Below, piece after piece: positions 22,965-35,201 of a stretch of DNA of 64,000 nt; position 1 is the first letter of the stretch; every line of letters starts with the position of its first letter. Below the pieces are notes generated by a model. The model worked only from the letters and a program-made list of their open reading frames with translations, did not search any database and was not told the DNA's origin. Position numbers and translations under genes: made by a program. The DNA is from Trileptium ribeirensis (taxonomy: Eukaryota; Nematoda; Enoplea; Enoplida; Thoracostomopsidae): positions 29,059 to 93,058 of the forward strand of contig JASANE010003529.1 of NCBI GenBank assembly GCA_030248225.1, given 5' to 3'.

Positions 22965-24255
22965 GTAATATTGCATGGTAGATATATTCTGGATACCATT
23001 AATGGAATCTCTTACTTCGTACAAGACTTGAACCGTTTTATCCGTTCGTTGAAGATGTTAATCTGCTATAATTTAACTGAATGCCATTAGGATTGAAGTT
23101 TAATGTATTTGTGACCAGGGGCGTAACTACTAACTGAAAAAATGGGGGATAGTTCCGAACAAAATATTATCAAGTAATCTGTAACTAAACAATTAATGGG
23201 GTCGGCTCTGGTCGAGCGCGGGTTCACAAACAGGTAGTGCACGGGGCGATTTGCAGGGATTGAAATGTCGTTCGAATAAATGCTTGAGGCGCTCCTAAGT
23301 TCTTTAACTCCAACGTTAACGTAACTAAGTGGAAAGGTTACACCAAAAAGATATTGGGGTCGGTCAAGCCGTTTATGGAGCTTGGCGCGTAAACACTTTA
23401 ACTCTATGATACAATACTTTTTACAACGGCGATGTAACGAGCAATGTCGCGTTGCGGTGTATATAAACTAAAGATCAACTTTACCATGTTCAGTCGGTGT
23501 TGGGACGTTCTCCTGATACCCGATATTAACTGAATGAGACAACACATTAAATATATTGTCTACAAAAATATTGTGAAATGCGAAATTATAGGTGCAACTG
23601 GACCGCAATTCCTGTGGCACGGATGGGTCCGCAGGCCTGTACCGGTACACCCTTATTTTAAGATATGCTGAATAAATCAAGTATAATTTAGCGGTTACAC
23701 TTACGTTTTTCTGGCACACGTTTATTTTCATGATACGCTAAGATCATCAAGACAAACGACAACCTGTGGCTGTGGTTTTCAGAATTAAAATGGCAATAGA
23801 GTGACCGCTGCCGGAAACGAGATAGCCACCATCCGAAACCCAGGAGTTAGTTCAACACCATATTCGGCAGTTTTACACGGTGAAGGAGAAGACCGTTGTA
23901 TTCTTTGTTTTTAGCTGCCGTTATTTATGCTGATAATATTACCGAAATGGGGTCACTGTTGGCTAAATGTGGTCTTCTCTTTTATACCGCTGTTCCGGAA
24001 GCATAACACCATGGAGTGCATCTGAACAAGGATGGTTCGGAGCGGTCCACCGTGGAACGTTTCCCGGACCATTGACCATCTGGTCCGGGACAGTACTGGA
24101 CAAAATGAAGTTGCATCATTATCGGCGATACATGATGTCTGTGATAGCTGATAGTTACATTGTAGTACCAGAGAAACAGCGACTTTGTGTGACCTCTGTG
24201 TAAATTGACCTAATAGCTTAGTCTTGGTGCTTAAAGTGCTTAGGCGTAATGGTCT
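22965..24255. other. Intron 5, first part
   Basis: No element was recognised. Frames at 23953-24294 (-) and 23967-24203 (+) overlap one another and neither resembles a protein family. Confidence 0.4.
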
Positions 24256-24420
24256 TGTAACAGATCCATTCTGGATTGTTAGGTGGTAGATCAATCACTA
24301 CCACAGTGTAATAGGCAAGATACATTCTGAACCCTAAGGTTAAGTCTGCTAATCGGTGGACCTGAGCCAAATTCAAGGTCCCCTCTTGTGAGGCAGTACA
24401 TGTACGTGTATATCTGATCG
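24256..24420 (+). repeat. Terminal repeat related to inverted segment at 56285-56443
   Basis: This starts tgtaacagatccattctgga. With gaps, it matches the reverse complement of 56443 down to 56285, including taccacagtgtaataggcaa, aaccctaaggttaag and ccaaattcaaggtcccctc. It begins with the same TGTAACAGATCCAT as family C, which suggests a shared terminus. Confidence 0.65.
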
Positions 24421-24899
24421 AGTATGATTTGGTCAAGTACTTCTAACTTTGATGTTTGTAAGCATGTATACATATGATGTAGAAATACATGTGGTTTGTA
24501 TCGATTTTGTAAGTATTCTCGTATATAACCACTTGGGTTTTGCTGAAATTTGTATCTAATCCATAACTATAAAATGATCTATCGTTATAATAAATTGTAT
24601 TATATATTGTAACAATCGTGTGATCTATCGTTATTATTGTAAGATAAATCACTAAAATTCTATGACTTATTACCATAATTGAATGAAATTGTATGAATAA
24701 TAACCGAATATTCTATTTTAAATATGGTTTGTGGCTATATAGTATTGCACAAAGAGTATATAAACTATTTGTTTGCGTGAACTTTGTGGCTTTAGTGGAC
24801 AGTTTATGAAAGATTTTATGGTTGTTATTGATGTTGGTCATGTGAAACTTGCATGACTTACCTGTTAATAATATCAATAATTCGCATAATGCGTTTCTA
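24421..24899. other. Intron 5, AT-rich, nothing recognised
   Basis: Low-complexity TA-rich sequence with many 'ttatt/gtat' words. It may be part of the element starting at 24256, but homology is lost. Confidence 0.4.
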
Positions 24900-27800
24900 G
24901 CATGCCTGGTCTGGTAGGGTACATCCTGGTAGCTTACCGGTCCCGACCGACTGTCTTTATTCGTTGTATTTTGATATGTACCAGTAATAATTATGAAGTG
25001 TTACAAAATAATGTTCATATATATACGTATGCCGCCGGTCAGTTTTGGTGAGGTATCTCGTGGTGCCTTACCGGCCCCGACCCTCGATTTGTGTTTGTGC
25101 CCTTTTATTTTGTAATTTGTATCAGCTGAAAAATATGACATCTCGGTACGTGATAAGGAAAGGTGAGTTTAATATAGCTATGAGGAAAATAAGTACGCTG
25201 AGGAACTCGTACTGTTCACCTCAACCCCTGAAAACACTCCCAATTTGGGGCTGTGAACATTTAATTAACAAAAATTGTGAAAATTTTAAGTATGAAGAGT
25301 GAAAATTATCAAATTCCTTCGTGTTCATTTTCACTGTGGAAAGCCAAAAATTTTAGTAAACAAAACGATTTTCGAAACGTCGGTTCCGAGTCCTCGGAAT
25401 ATAGAGTCATTGTTGTTTGGGCCAAAAACTCCGGAACTGCTCGAAATTTCCAATGACACCGGTCCTGTACAAGTCCGCTTAGAATTCATGGACTGAATAA
25501 GAAATAACTGAGCCGCCCCTCACAATTTGGGTGATAAGATGAGTTAGAAATAATTGTTTTATTAACTAAATATTTATAGATATACAAATTATAATAATGA
25601 ACCTCGGACTCTGTGGTCTAATATGCGAGCTCGGTATCAATCCGATGTGTTCACCTTGGGTACAGTACCTCCATGAAAATTGCGGAAGTTTTCCCGATGG
25701 GCATGTCACCCATTGTTGTGTTCCCCGCATTGAACTTGATCCAAAAATGTAACTCACTAGCCCCTAGAACACAAACCAGATGTTTGAGGCCCCTAATTTT
25801 TCTACCGTAAACCTAGATGGCGTCACCCGAGAGCCCGGTTTTCCTTCTTCGTGTCATAGCTATAACATCGGGCATCATCAAAATCACCGACTCAAGGTGC
25901 CAAGTCCCAACACAAGCTCCATGCTACGCGTAAGGAATTAGAGGCCTCTTTCCCGTGTCTCGTTCCTGTGTTTGTCATGCTTTCTTATTTCGGAAGGCGG
26001 TACTATGTTTACCTGGTACTGTGGCAACTGCCCCTATACAGTACTCGCCAAAAATGACCGTCGCATTTCGATCGAGTTGCGAGCTAATTTCGAGCGACTG
26101 GCTCGCTCGAGATTTCGCAACTATTTAAATTAATAGAAAATTCTATTTTTAGAACAAATTTATTTCGAGCGAGTCGCGAGCGAGTGTCGAGCGAGTCTCG
26201 AGCGAGCGACAGTCATTTTTGGCGGGTACTGTACTTAAGTGTACAAAGTATACATGTACACAAGTATATATTAGGAGTATAGTTATGAATATATTTTATG
26301 TAAATTATGTTAAATGATAGTTAATGTATTTATTACCTAAATATAGTTAGCGTAGTTATAAACTTAACTAAAATTTCAAAATATTATGTAACCTTACCAT
26401 TGTAAAATTAGTATAGCTAGATTATTAATATATTTTAATTAAGTAAATATTGTGCTTATTTAAAATATAGGTTATGAATATATTTATTAGGTAAATATTA
26501 TATGATAAATTAGTACAACCCTATATAGAAATGTATATAAATATAATATTAATAAACTAAACAGCTGGTATTACTTATTTTAATTAAATTATAAATTTAA
26601 TATTAATAGTTGTTTAGCTAAAGAGATTAAAATTGGGTTAAATATGGGGCTTTGATAATGTTTTGGAGATTAACGGTCTGTAAAAGTGGAGAAATTTTGG
26701 AATATTAGCAGTTTTGCTGGCCTTAGATGGGGAGAGGGATATGATGGTATAATTTGGGACCTTTCAGACAGGCTAGTAAAATTTTACGAGCTAATTAGGG
26801 GATAATTGGACAAAGGAATCTAACCAATTTTCTTTGGTTTGGGACCGCTGCCGGTTGATGGTAGCAGCCCCAGTTATAAATTTAAATCTTAAACGGACCG
26901 AAACTCCGGTCTAAATTAAAGTCTCCGATTGGTTAGAGACAGAAATAAAAGAAACCGACAGTCGAGGCTAAATGTCCGAATAAAAGTAGTGTATCAGTTG
27001 GACTCATCATTATTTTGTTCTGTCTTTACACGTATGGTTTTCGGGCTTTCTCTCGTGCGGATGAACGATCGTATGGAATGCGGTCAGAGCGTGTGGAGCC
27101 GGTACTCGACGTATGTAAGTATGACTTGGTTGAAGTATGCCCAGAGAGTAGGTTGTTAGATCATAGCAAAAACAATGTCGAGAAGTAGGCTTCTCTCAGG
27201 TTGACCGTTCTAACCGTCGACTTTTGTCGGAGTCCTAGTTCCGTTCGGTCTGTCTGCTGCTCCCTGGTTCGGAGTTCTATAGCGGTAGAGTGTTGGTAAT
27301 TGCAAATAACGTAGCCGAAGTGATTCTGGTTCCCTCTCGATCGTGAGTTAAGGCATAATAACGCGATCCTCGCGAAGATTAATTTTGCAAAATCCGTAAG
27401 ATGAGTTAGGAGTTTAGGAACTTATCTTGAGCCACCGAGCTAAAACGATTTTCTAGGGACAAACATGCAACCTATATTCACCGATCCTTGCAACTATTAA
27501 TAGTTTTGCCAATTCCTCTTACGCTCATCCATGATTTTCGCAGTGTTTTTACTCCACTTTTTAACGGATCCGCGCACGAAAAATTTACAGAAAGGTCGAA
27601 ATAAATCGTTTTGCACCTAATTTCCTCCAGGAATTCTGCTAAAATTTAGGTGTACTTTTTAATGTAATGTAATTTAGGTGTAATTTTACAAACGGGGACA
27701 TTAGGTTGACAGAATTCAACCGGGTTGATGAGCCCGTTGACCCGAAAGTGGATCGCCCCTTCCTAAAATTTCTATTGCTCTTAACTACAAATTCTTTCCA

Positions 27801-29500
27801 AGAATTTCGATGATTATTTTTAGATCTTTTCATTTAACGTCTCAAGCCCGGCAAAGCCGTGGCTCGTTCAAAAGTTATAAAAATGAAACCAAGCGAGCAA
27901 AATCAGCTCAGTTTGTTTACACAATTAGAGTTTTAACAAAAGTATATTTATTCACCAACGTATATGTGAGTTTTATAGTTGCTTTTCATCTCTTTATAGC
28001 AGTCATTGGTGCAGCTCTGAATCGATTAACACCTACATGCCGACACAGCAATGGGAGTATCAGATTTACAAGTGTTGGCAAATTTGATGTAAAAAGTCAA
28101 ACTATATAAAATTTCAGCAGCATCGCGATATGCTATATCAGTCCCGTCGAGTTTCGACCCAAAGGACCGTTGACCTGGCCCCACAATATTGGTCGAGTGC
28201 AGCCTCTAGGCAAATTTTCACAAAGAAACGCTGTTACAATTTTGAGAAATTCACGTTTGTAGGTTTGCCCACCGTTTCTTTTTTGGTTTGTCTATGATAC
28301 AGGCTCTAAACCAATGAACCTGTTCTTTAAGGACGTGATTTAGTCCACTCTTCGAAAGAAAACTTTATCACGGTCGAAACGCTTTGAAAATCCGTTTTGT
28401 CACCAAAAGACAATTTTTAGCTAAATTTCTATTAGGAGCGCATCGCTCAGGAATTATTGTTTTTATTTATTAATGTTATTGCAATTTTAATTAATTTATT
28501 ATTGGTCTGGAACATTTTCGCTCAATTAGGGACCGACGCTGATTGTTTACGGCTCATCGTCGCCCAATATTTTTAACTTTCAATCAATTATTATCTACTT
28601 AAAATAAGTTCTGGCCCTTTCCCCCTTTCCATTTAAGTGATGTGAAATTATACATTTTATCACTTTTTAGCTATACAACTTGTGAAATGACAAAGGATTT
28701 GGAAGTATTGTATCGCTTCATCGGGACCCCCCATGAACCCTGGTTCGTCAGCTTAGAAGGGACCCATTTTTACTCAAGCACCTTCGCTTCGCAGCGACGA
28801 CTAGCAACCCGAAATAATAATTAAATGACTTCCCAGTGACAAATTGAGCTCCGGCATACAAATCGTTAGGAATCAGTTAAATAGGCGAAGCTTTAAAATC
28901 CGGTTGGGCACGTGAATCTCCAGAGTGGGTCATTGCTTCGGCTGTGGTCTACGTGACCATAGTCATCCTCGATTTTGATAGAGGATTAATTTAAGTATAA
29001 CAATATTAAGTCGAAGAAAATACACATAGGACGTGCATCATCTTTTTAATGACCCGTATGTAGAGATTCCGCAATGGGCCGCTAATGTCAGCGGTAGTGC
29101 GAAGACTCTTCTTTGCCAAGTTGGATATAAAATTTGCATATACTGCAGTCGTGAACCTAGGTATTGTCATGTTAATTAATTAACAAATTCCCTTTTACAG
29201 GTTTACCAATGTAAACTGTATTATGATACATTTTGACACATCTGAGGCTTCATCGAAATGGCTGTGGCAACGCCTCGGCTGCGAAGAATAGACCGTAAAG
29301 AACGGACTTATTGTAAGGTGCTTCGAGTAGTCGTGGATCATACTACACTTGTTTTTACTCGAATTTGGGTCAAATTATTAGGTTTACTTGGGTTACATTT
29401 ATACTTGGAAAATTTTCCTTAATACTCTTAGAGTACTTCTCGCGAATTAGCAAGATAGAAAACTTTTCTATAGATAAGGTTATAGTTCAAACCCGATAAT
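24900..29500 (+). repeat. Family C unclassified large repeat, copy 2
   Basis: It is colinear with copies 1 and 3: caccttgggtacagtac (25650; 57720 in copy 3), tgagttaaggcata (27346; 11339 in copy 1), agcccggcaaagcc (27845; 12131), gtaggtttgccc (28259; cf. 12463) and ggtcattgcttcggc (28927). No conserved coding frame exists. Local differences include mariner-type MITE M1 (26039-26231) and an AT-rich block at 26240-26640. Divergence between copies is high, so insertion was old. Confidence 0.72.
26039..26231. mobile_element. Mariner-type MITE M1 (GAGCGAG subfamily), 193 bp
   Basis: It is flanked by TA and has inverted ends CAGTACTCGCCAAAAATGAC and CAGTACCCGCCAAAAATGAC (reverse complement). The interior is built from repeated 'tcgagcgag/cgcgagcgag' words on both sides of an AT-rich centre with 'ttctatttttagaa'. 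CAGT ends with a TA duplication indicate the Tc1/mariner superfamily. No transposase is present. Confidence 0.92.
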
Positions 29501-30400
29501 TTTTTATATTGTCAATTTTCAATGAAAATTATATAATTAAGACACTAATAAGATGTACTATAGTCGTGATTTAACTTAAAAATATCTGTATGTAAGATAG
29601 TTTAGGATAGTATTTACGAGATCTGTGGACTTCTAGATAGTGGCACCAACCTATTGATCTTTGCTATTGCTATGCTATTGATCGAAGTAGTGCCGTTGCG
29701 GTTGTACCGCTAAGAAAACGAGCCCTAGAAAATTGGTTACATCCGTGAGGACCTGTAAATTTCAAGTCATTTTCTGGCTTAAAAATATAGTATGCTTTCA
29801 GTCCTGTCTCTTTGCAGAAGGCACTTGTAAGTAAATTTGTGAGACATTGTTAAGCTTGGAACAGCAATCAAAGTACATTTTAAATGTGGCGGATGCCATG
29901 ATTTAATGACTATGGGTCGGGAAATAGTCCCGTTGAGTAAGTTCATGCTTTGAACCACAGGGAGAATTTAAATCTTAAAATATAATCATTTTTAGTAATT
30001 TCCCCAAAATCAGGCGCGATCCAGTATTTTCGCAAAATTATCTTAATACAAAATTCTCCGATAGCACAAAGTATTAAGGTCCCAACATCTGGAAAGTTAG
30101 GTATTGTGTACAAAGATAGTGAGAAAATTTCTTAGGAAATGAAATTTTCTAGGGAATTTTAGGAGGTGGGAAATCGGTCACGATTCATTTTTACAGGGAC
30201 ATACGAGCTGAATTGGAATATTCGCACTACGCGCCCTTTTGGTTTGCCGTGGTTCACGAGTGTAAATCACGAAAACGACTAAACGCAAGAGAAATAGGTT
30301 ACAATTTAGCTTAGATTGAAGATTAGCGTGCATATATTTATATATATATAATTTCACGTATCGATATTGCTCATTACATTTAACCGATGTCGAGCAGGAA
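29501..30400. other. Intron 5, nothing recognised
   Basis: AT-rich sequence after family C copy 2. A (ta)n tract is at 30326-30348. No gene or element end was found. Confidence 0.4.
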
Positions 30401-31135
30401 TGATTGTACCGGGCGAATCCTCCACGCCCCTTCCAAAATTGTTAATCGTGGACGTCGAATCCGCTTTGTACTTTCTCTGTAGCTTCGGAGTCGGTAGCTT
30501 CATCCTTGTTGCCTACTTATTTAAATGACCTCTGCCGTATTGCGACGCTTCGCCAGCCAAACTCTGCTGAACTCGCCATCGGATAAGACAGAGCTGAGCT
30601 AAATAAATGAGACCGCTACGAATTTGGCGTTCAACATTTACTTGTATAAGGACGTTATATGCTGTTGTCGAATGTATAACCGCATTGTGCTACCTTATAT
30701 CCGAATGTGTAACCGATTTGCTTGTCAATAAATATGATTACCAAAAACCCATTGTGTCCCTGCATTGATTGATGTGTATGTAGCGATATGTGTCAGAGGT
30801 TTGAAATGCGGGCTTTCAAAGGGACCATAGAGCGATTCGTTGGTAAATTAACGTGTACGACTGAAGTGCGGAATTTAAGAGCGAGACTCCAAATGTCCAA
30901 CCTCGATGAGGATTCGCGGAACCACCCACTGAATTTCGTGTCTCGAAAAACGATCGGACGGCAACCGTCTAGAGATTGGGGGACCCTAGTGGTGGCCGCT
31001 ACGGTTATAAATTAATGTCGGGGGAATTCTATTTGGTTAGCACCAACTATGTAGCCAATTGAAAGTTCCAATGAGACAAGGATAAAGAATAGCGGTATGG
31101 TCTCCTTGGCCTGTGAGCTGTGCCTGTTGCAATAG
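30400..31135 (+). repeat. Family A-like element end, third copy
   Basis: tcaataaatatgattaccaa and aaacccattgtgt (30727-30765) resemble 15065-15105. cctagtggtggccgctac (30986) resembles cctagtgggggccactag (15361). ataGCGGTATGGTCTCCTTGGCCT (31099-31122) resembles 15463-15486. The AATAAA followed by these shared blocks would suit an LTR end plus leader, but no second LTR is visible. Confidence 0.5.
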
Positions 31136-31889
31136 TTGTGGTTGTTTTTATTTACTATGCCGTCACGGCTATAAATGTTTCTAAAACACCCCGAACCTTT
31201 CCGATGCTCAGCAAATAGTAACATCGAAAATTTTGCTCTGATTAATCCCAAATATCTTGAAAGTAATTGTAAATGATGGATCGATATTCGGAAACAAAAA
31301 ATTTGTGAGTTTTTTATTGCGTGCTTACATCTATAAAAGTTTTTTGGAGCCATAATCAGCTTGGTATGGAAATGTGATATTTAGGTGCAAACGCTAAACT
31401 AATGCGTGCAGTTCCTTGTAACCATGTATAGTAACGTTGTAGCGGTTTTATGTTTGCTTAAAAAGTTGCGGGAAGCAGCAGATGAGCAAGGGTGGGTGGT
31501 AGCAGAACATCGTTACCCGTTTCCAAATTTGGATATACGTAATAACGACGACTTGCTACACGGAGTGTTGTTTTGAAACAAATGAAAGACCTCCGAGTAA
31601 AAATGTCTGAATCACATTGTTATAATTTTGAAATAGATGAAAATTTGTTTGGCGGTTTGGTTAATTAGAAACTGAGATGGCGAAAAGAGTGTAGTTTCCT
31701 CTGAGGTAACCAGGCGGAAAATCGTGATAATTATTCTTTTTGTCGTTTCTGTGACACATAACTATTCTTCGGTTTAATACATTTTAATTAATTGTTTTTA
31801 TTCGATAGCAAACGTGATGAGAATGTTGCCTTTAGTCGAACGCGATCAGCTTGAACTGAATCTTCGGGGTCAAATTGGCAAACACAGGT
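31136..31889. other. Intron 5, nothing recognised
   Basis: No supported ORF, repeat or RNA. Confidence 0.35.
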
Positions 31890-32220
31890 TTTAAGAGTTC
31901 TTTGCTAAATTTGGCCACACTGGTACCAGTCTTTCGCAGCCCATATCTCACGAAACAGGCATTGTATCGAAAAGCCTTGACCGTCATTCAGAATCAGCTC
32001 ATCCAGATCTACAGTGTTGCCGACCACAACTTTTTGCGGGAACACTCCCTGCACCGCTGTAGGCCTGCATATGGCCCGTCGACCTTTTGCCAGAAATTTC
32101 ATCTTTCATGCCAGATCTTTCAGATTTCGGCATGTTTTGCGGGTTTTTAAATTACAACGAGTTTCTTAGGCAGTTAAGCACACTGTATACGATGGTTCTG
32201 CTATTTAAATTCCAGCTTGA
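31890..32220 (+). repeat. Repeat family G, copy 1
   Basis: It shares with 55085-55330 the blocks 'tttgctaaatttggcca', 'gcccgtcgaccttttgccagaaattt' and 'agcacactgtatacgatggttctg'. 55440-55500 is a further partial copy. It is noncoding; the two overlapping frames at 31875-32150 and 31905-32102 have no family match. Confidence 0.55.
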
Positions 32221-32637
32221 CTATACTACTAACTTGCAAGCGCGGGCAAAACCTGCCGAATGTGGTTGCTTCAAGTGGTCTTTTTGTATTATCACTTGTA
32301 ACAGGCTTTGCGTTTGATGTATTTACTACACTAAAACCTCTGTAACCCTGATCCCGATGAAAACCTTTAAACTCGTCGACCGAAACCCCATCGAAAACAA
32401 CAAAAAACGCTTGTAGAATTCGTTCTAGTGTTTAGATAGCCAGAAAACCCTATTCATAGAACATTCTTTATGCCCTGTACTTAATACATAACCAGGATAC
32501 TGAAGACAAACTAAATTATATTCTGGTAATCTGATTCATTGAATCTAATCACATTGAAAACATCAGAAAGCACGAAATATTCGTGCTGGACTCTAAATAA
32601 CCAAATCACGGAATTGGGCGCATGCAAAAACCTACTA

Positions 32638-32807
32638 CACTTCCTGCCAAAATTACTCGGTCGCTAGCAATTAGCTCAAGACTCGCTCAAAATATATTTG
32701 TTCTAAAAATAGAATTTATTATTAATTTAAATAGTTTAGAAATCTCGAGCTAGTTACTCGCACGAGCTCGCTATCTCTAAATGCGACGGTAATTTGAAGG
32801 CGCACTG
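32638..32807. mobile_element. Mariner-type MITE M6 (GAGCGAG subfamily, diverged)
   Basis: The right end (gcgacggtaatttgaaggcg, then cactg followed by TA) and the interior words ctcgcacgagctcgctat and tttaaatagtttagaaatctcgagc match M1 and the 47606 element. The left end (TA|cacttcctgccaaaattact) is mutated. Confidence 0.7.
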
Positions 32808-32809
32808 TA

Positions 32810-33139
32810 TTTTGTAAATTCGGTTTGTTTACCGTAAAACCGTTGAAACCCCATGAAAAAGAATAATATAGTCAAATTGGGCATTGTATAACAAATCTAT
32901 CGTATCCAGCGTGATTGATTACCTAATAAGCGCTCATGGTAAAGTAAAAATAAGCAATAACGTCGAAAATTTAAAAATCACTATTTCTGGCAAAGGGACG
33001 ACGGGTCATATTCAGCACTACAGTGGCCTAGAGAGTGGTCCCATAGTATGGTCGTGGTCAACAAAGTGGTACATATCATGAGTTGATTCTAAAGAAAACC
33101 TGTGTCGCGAGATATTGGCTGCGTAAGACTGATACCTGT
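32810..33139. other. Intron 5, nothing recognised
   Basis: Lies between MITE M6 and the 33145 transposon. A 65-codon frame (32884-33081) has no recognisable domain. Confidence 0.35.
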
Positions 33140-33409
33140 ATTGCCCGGGGTTTTTTTGGGGCCTGAGAAATAGGGGTCACGACCTCGGGGTCAAGCTTGA
33201 CCCCGAGCTCGGGAGGGGAGGGTCAAATAGGGATTGACGAAATTTTGGCTTGCGTTTTCTCTCGTATACATATACACGGTTTTGCATTAATTTCAGGCAA
33301 GTCCCAAAACTCCTCGTACGTACGTTTTGTCGGTTTTAGGTCAGGTACACAACAGAGAGTTTGAAGTACCGGTATACTGCGTTGTATATTTTATGTTTCA
33401 GATCCAATG

Positions 33410-33520
33410 TAATAGGCGAATTATTGGACTACGCCGTATATTTTTAAATTAATTTGGCGAATACGCCATATTTTACAGTTTATTAGGCGAATACGCCAAT
33501 ACTATAAATCAGAATTTATA
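33410..33520. repeat. Three short GGCGAATACGCC-type palindromes
   Basis: aggcgaattattggactacgccgt, ttggcgaatacgccata and ttaggcgaatacgccaata occur within 100 bp. The core ggcgaatacgcc is nearly self-complementary. They lie just upstream of the first ATG (33547) of the transposon's reading frame, so they could be promoter elements or transposase-binding sites. That function is inference. Confidence 0.6.
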
Positions 33521-33546
33521 AAATCTACAAGTAGCAATATTTTGTC

Positions 33547-33742
33547 ATGCCAAAAAAAGCGCCTAACGGTCAAAAGAAAATTTTTGACATCTTCGGGCCG
33601 AAACGGCCTAAAACCGACAAAACTAAAACTACGATTACGTCGGCCCCTCGGGATGTTGCGTATGAGACACAAGCTGAACCCGACGTCGTGTTTGTTCCGC
33701 CCATGACAAGAGCCCAAGACACTTCGACATCTGGAGAGTCAG
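33547..33742 (+). CDS. Transposon-encoded protein, putative first exon
   Basis: It starts MPKKAPNGQKKIFDIFGPKR, followed by PKTDKTKTT and a Pro/Thr/Ser-rich stretch ending TSTSGES, and runs into a donor tcag|gttggt. The Lys-rich start with 'QKKIFDIFG' resembles the basic 'K..I..FF'-type N termini of several DNA-transposon proteins and also looks like a near-consensus PCNA-interacting box (last two residues IF rather than two aromatics). It lies centrally in the element, 400 bp from the left end. No domain is recognised. Frame linkage to the next exon is not settled. Confidence 0.5.
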
Positions 33743-33910
33743 GTTGGTTTAACTGCCACATGTCAAATATTACTGATTCTCTTTTCTTTGTGTGCGCTTG
33801 CCTTATATATTTGTTGATATGATGTTAAAATAATTGCATAATCATTTTTTTCAGCTTTTCACAAAATTTTTTACATTAATTTTTTCACAAAATTTCTTTA
33901 CTTGTTCCAG

Positions 33911-34018
33911 TACGCCGTCTGGGAGCAATACAATGTCAAAGTCTGCCACTACCAGACCTCGGTGATTTTTGTGTGCAAGGGCCAAGTGGGATTGATGGAC
34001 TGCAGTCGCCAAGTTCTC
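33911..34018 (+). CDS. Transposon-encoded protein, putative second exon
   Basis: A 108-nt segment is bounded by a strong acceptor (tttctttacttgttccag) and a consensus donor (ctc|gtaagt). Two frames are open. Phase 1 entry from the preceding exon gives VRRLGAIQCQSLPLPDLGDF and so on; phase 0 gives YAVWEQYNVKVCHYQTSVIF and so on. Only the phase 0 reading joins the acidic third segment. The exon call rests on splice sites rather than homology. Confidence 0.42.
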
Positions 34019-34114
34019 GTAAGTTTAATAGGTCTACTTATGATATGTGTTCGTTTCGGAGATATTATCTGTGTAGTCTCAGTCTGATATCTATGATATC
34101 GTGACGGAATCCAG

Positions 34115-34426
34115 TTGAAAACAACAGCAGAGAAGAATGCTGGTCGGTTGAAGAAGATGGAAATGCGCAAGAAAGAAACCGAGCGTGTGCAGCAGAGGAA
34201 TGAAGAATTCGGTATTGGCATCACGGGATTTGTTGACAGTGAAGGTGAAGACGATGACGACTGTGTGGTGTTGGATCGCCAAGATTTGTATGGATACCTA
34301 TCGGACGATGATTTCGATGGCTTTGAAATGGTTGACCTTGTTGATGCGCTCCCCCCGCCTCCTGGAGACGAGGATGTCACCCCATCTGAAGGGGTGGATC
34401 CGACCGGAGGGGGTGACGACGAGTAG
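34115..34426 (+). CDS. Transposon-encoded acidic segment, putative third exon
   Basis: It follows the acceptor ggaatccag. The frame reads LKTTAEKNAGRLKKMEMRKK, then a charged helix, ITGFVDSEGEDDDDCVVLD, LYGYLSDDDFDGFEMVDLVD and a Pro/Gly/Asp-rich end, with stop TAG at 34424-34426. The sharp switch from basic helix to acidic tract with alternating aromatics looks like real protein, possibly an interaction or activation segment. A further segment, 34550-34670 (DNVHQEYHDRPDSANKLAEK and on to WNEGLM, then donor gtaagc), in another frame may be a downstream exon, which would imply alternative splicing or decay. Confidence 0.48.
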   Translation: MKTTAEKNAGRLKKMEMRKKETERVQQRNEEFGIGITGFVDSEGEDDDDCVVLDRQDLYGYLSDDDFDGFEMVDLVDALPPPPGDEDVTPSEGVDPTGGGDDE

Positions 34427-35201
34427 CCTCGTGACGAGGCAATCCCGACCTGTAGGGTCGGGTCCGGGTGGGTGGGGGGCGGAGGTAGGGTGGCAGCGTG
34501 GCCCGGACGGTTGGCGTTCACTGGGGTGGTGCGAGGTGGTGTTCTCTCGGATGTTCACTTGCGGCGACAACGTCCATCAAGAGTACCACGATCGCCCGGA
34601 CAGCGCCAATAAACTGGCAGAGAAGAGAAAGAATGGCAGGGGTCCGAGTGCTTGGAACGAAGGCTTAATGGTAAGCAACTTTTCAATCCACACTCGCTGT
34701 CGCTGTATTTAGTAAAAATAGTGAGCGTGGTTTGTGGTTTCAATAATATCACGAGATATTTGCGTTGTATGCATGTAACCGTATAAAAGAGGACTTGAAA
34801 TATTGATCTGAGCGAGGCGGCAAAAGAAACTATTTCGTAACATTTGCTACGCATTTTACGCTGTTTTCAGGCAAAAGTTGTAAAATAATTGTCGGGCCAA
34901 ATTTGGCAAAAATAGGGGTCAAAAAACTCGGGGTCGCGGCAACTTCAAAATAGGGGTCACAAGCTCGGGGGGGACAACCAAAATAGGGGGGGGAATCGTA
35001 AATAGGGGTCAAATTGACCCCGGCCCCCCTATACGAAAACCCCGGATTGCCAGATTTGGCAAAGAACTTTTAAAAACCAGTTTTTTTGCTATTTTGAACC
35101 TGAAAATGATGTCGGAGCAGAGTTCATTAAATTAAAAAGCACATCATTATCACTTTTGCTATCGAATAAAGAATTTTCGAAATCTATCCACCCGAAGATT
35201 T

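Larger units (their letters stand above)
33145..35046 (+). mobile_element. 1.9 kb DNA transposon with CCGGGGTTTT ends
   Basis: Perfect 10-bp inverted ends CCGGGGTTTT/AAAACCCCGG are flanked by the direct repeat ATTGC (33140-33144 and 35047-35051; 6 bp ATTGCC if one C is shared). Both subterminal regions carry repeated 'aaataggggtca' and 'ctcggggtc' words: at least two on the left (33169, 33224) and four on the right (34909-35010). A perfect 20-bp palindrome cggggtcaagcttgaccccg lies near 33186. The interior holds spliced-looking coding segments described separately. Most DDE superfamilies are excluded by the 5-6 bp duplication plus these ends, and I cannot assign a family. A deletion derivative of a larger element is likely. 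Confidence 0.82.

Noticed and set aside
23953..24294. 113-codon minus-strand frame
   Set aside because: It overlaps an equally open plus-strand frame. Neither has protein-like composition or a known motif.
34185..34712. 175-codon frame overlapping the acidic exon
   Set aside because: Most of it is an out-of-frame shadow of the acidic segment. Only its last part (34550-34670) looks coding, and this is noted under the transposon.
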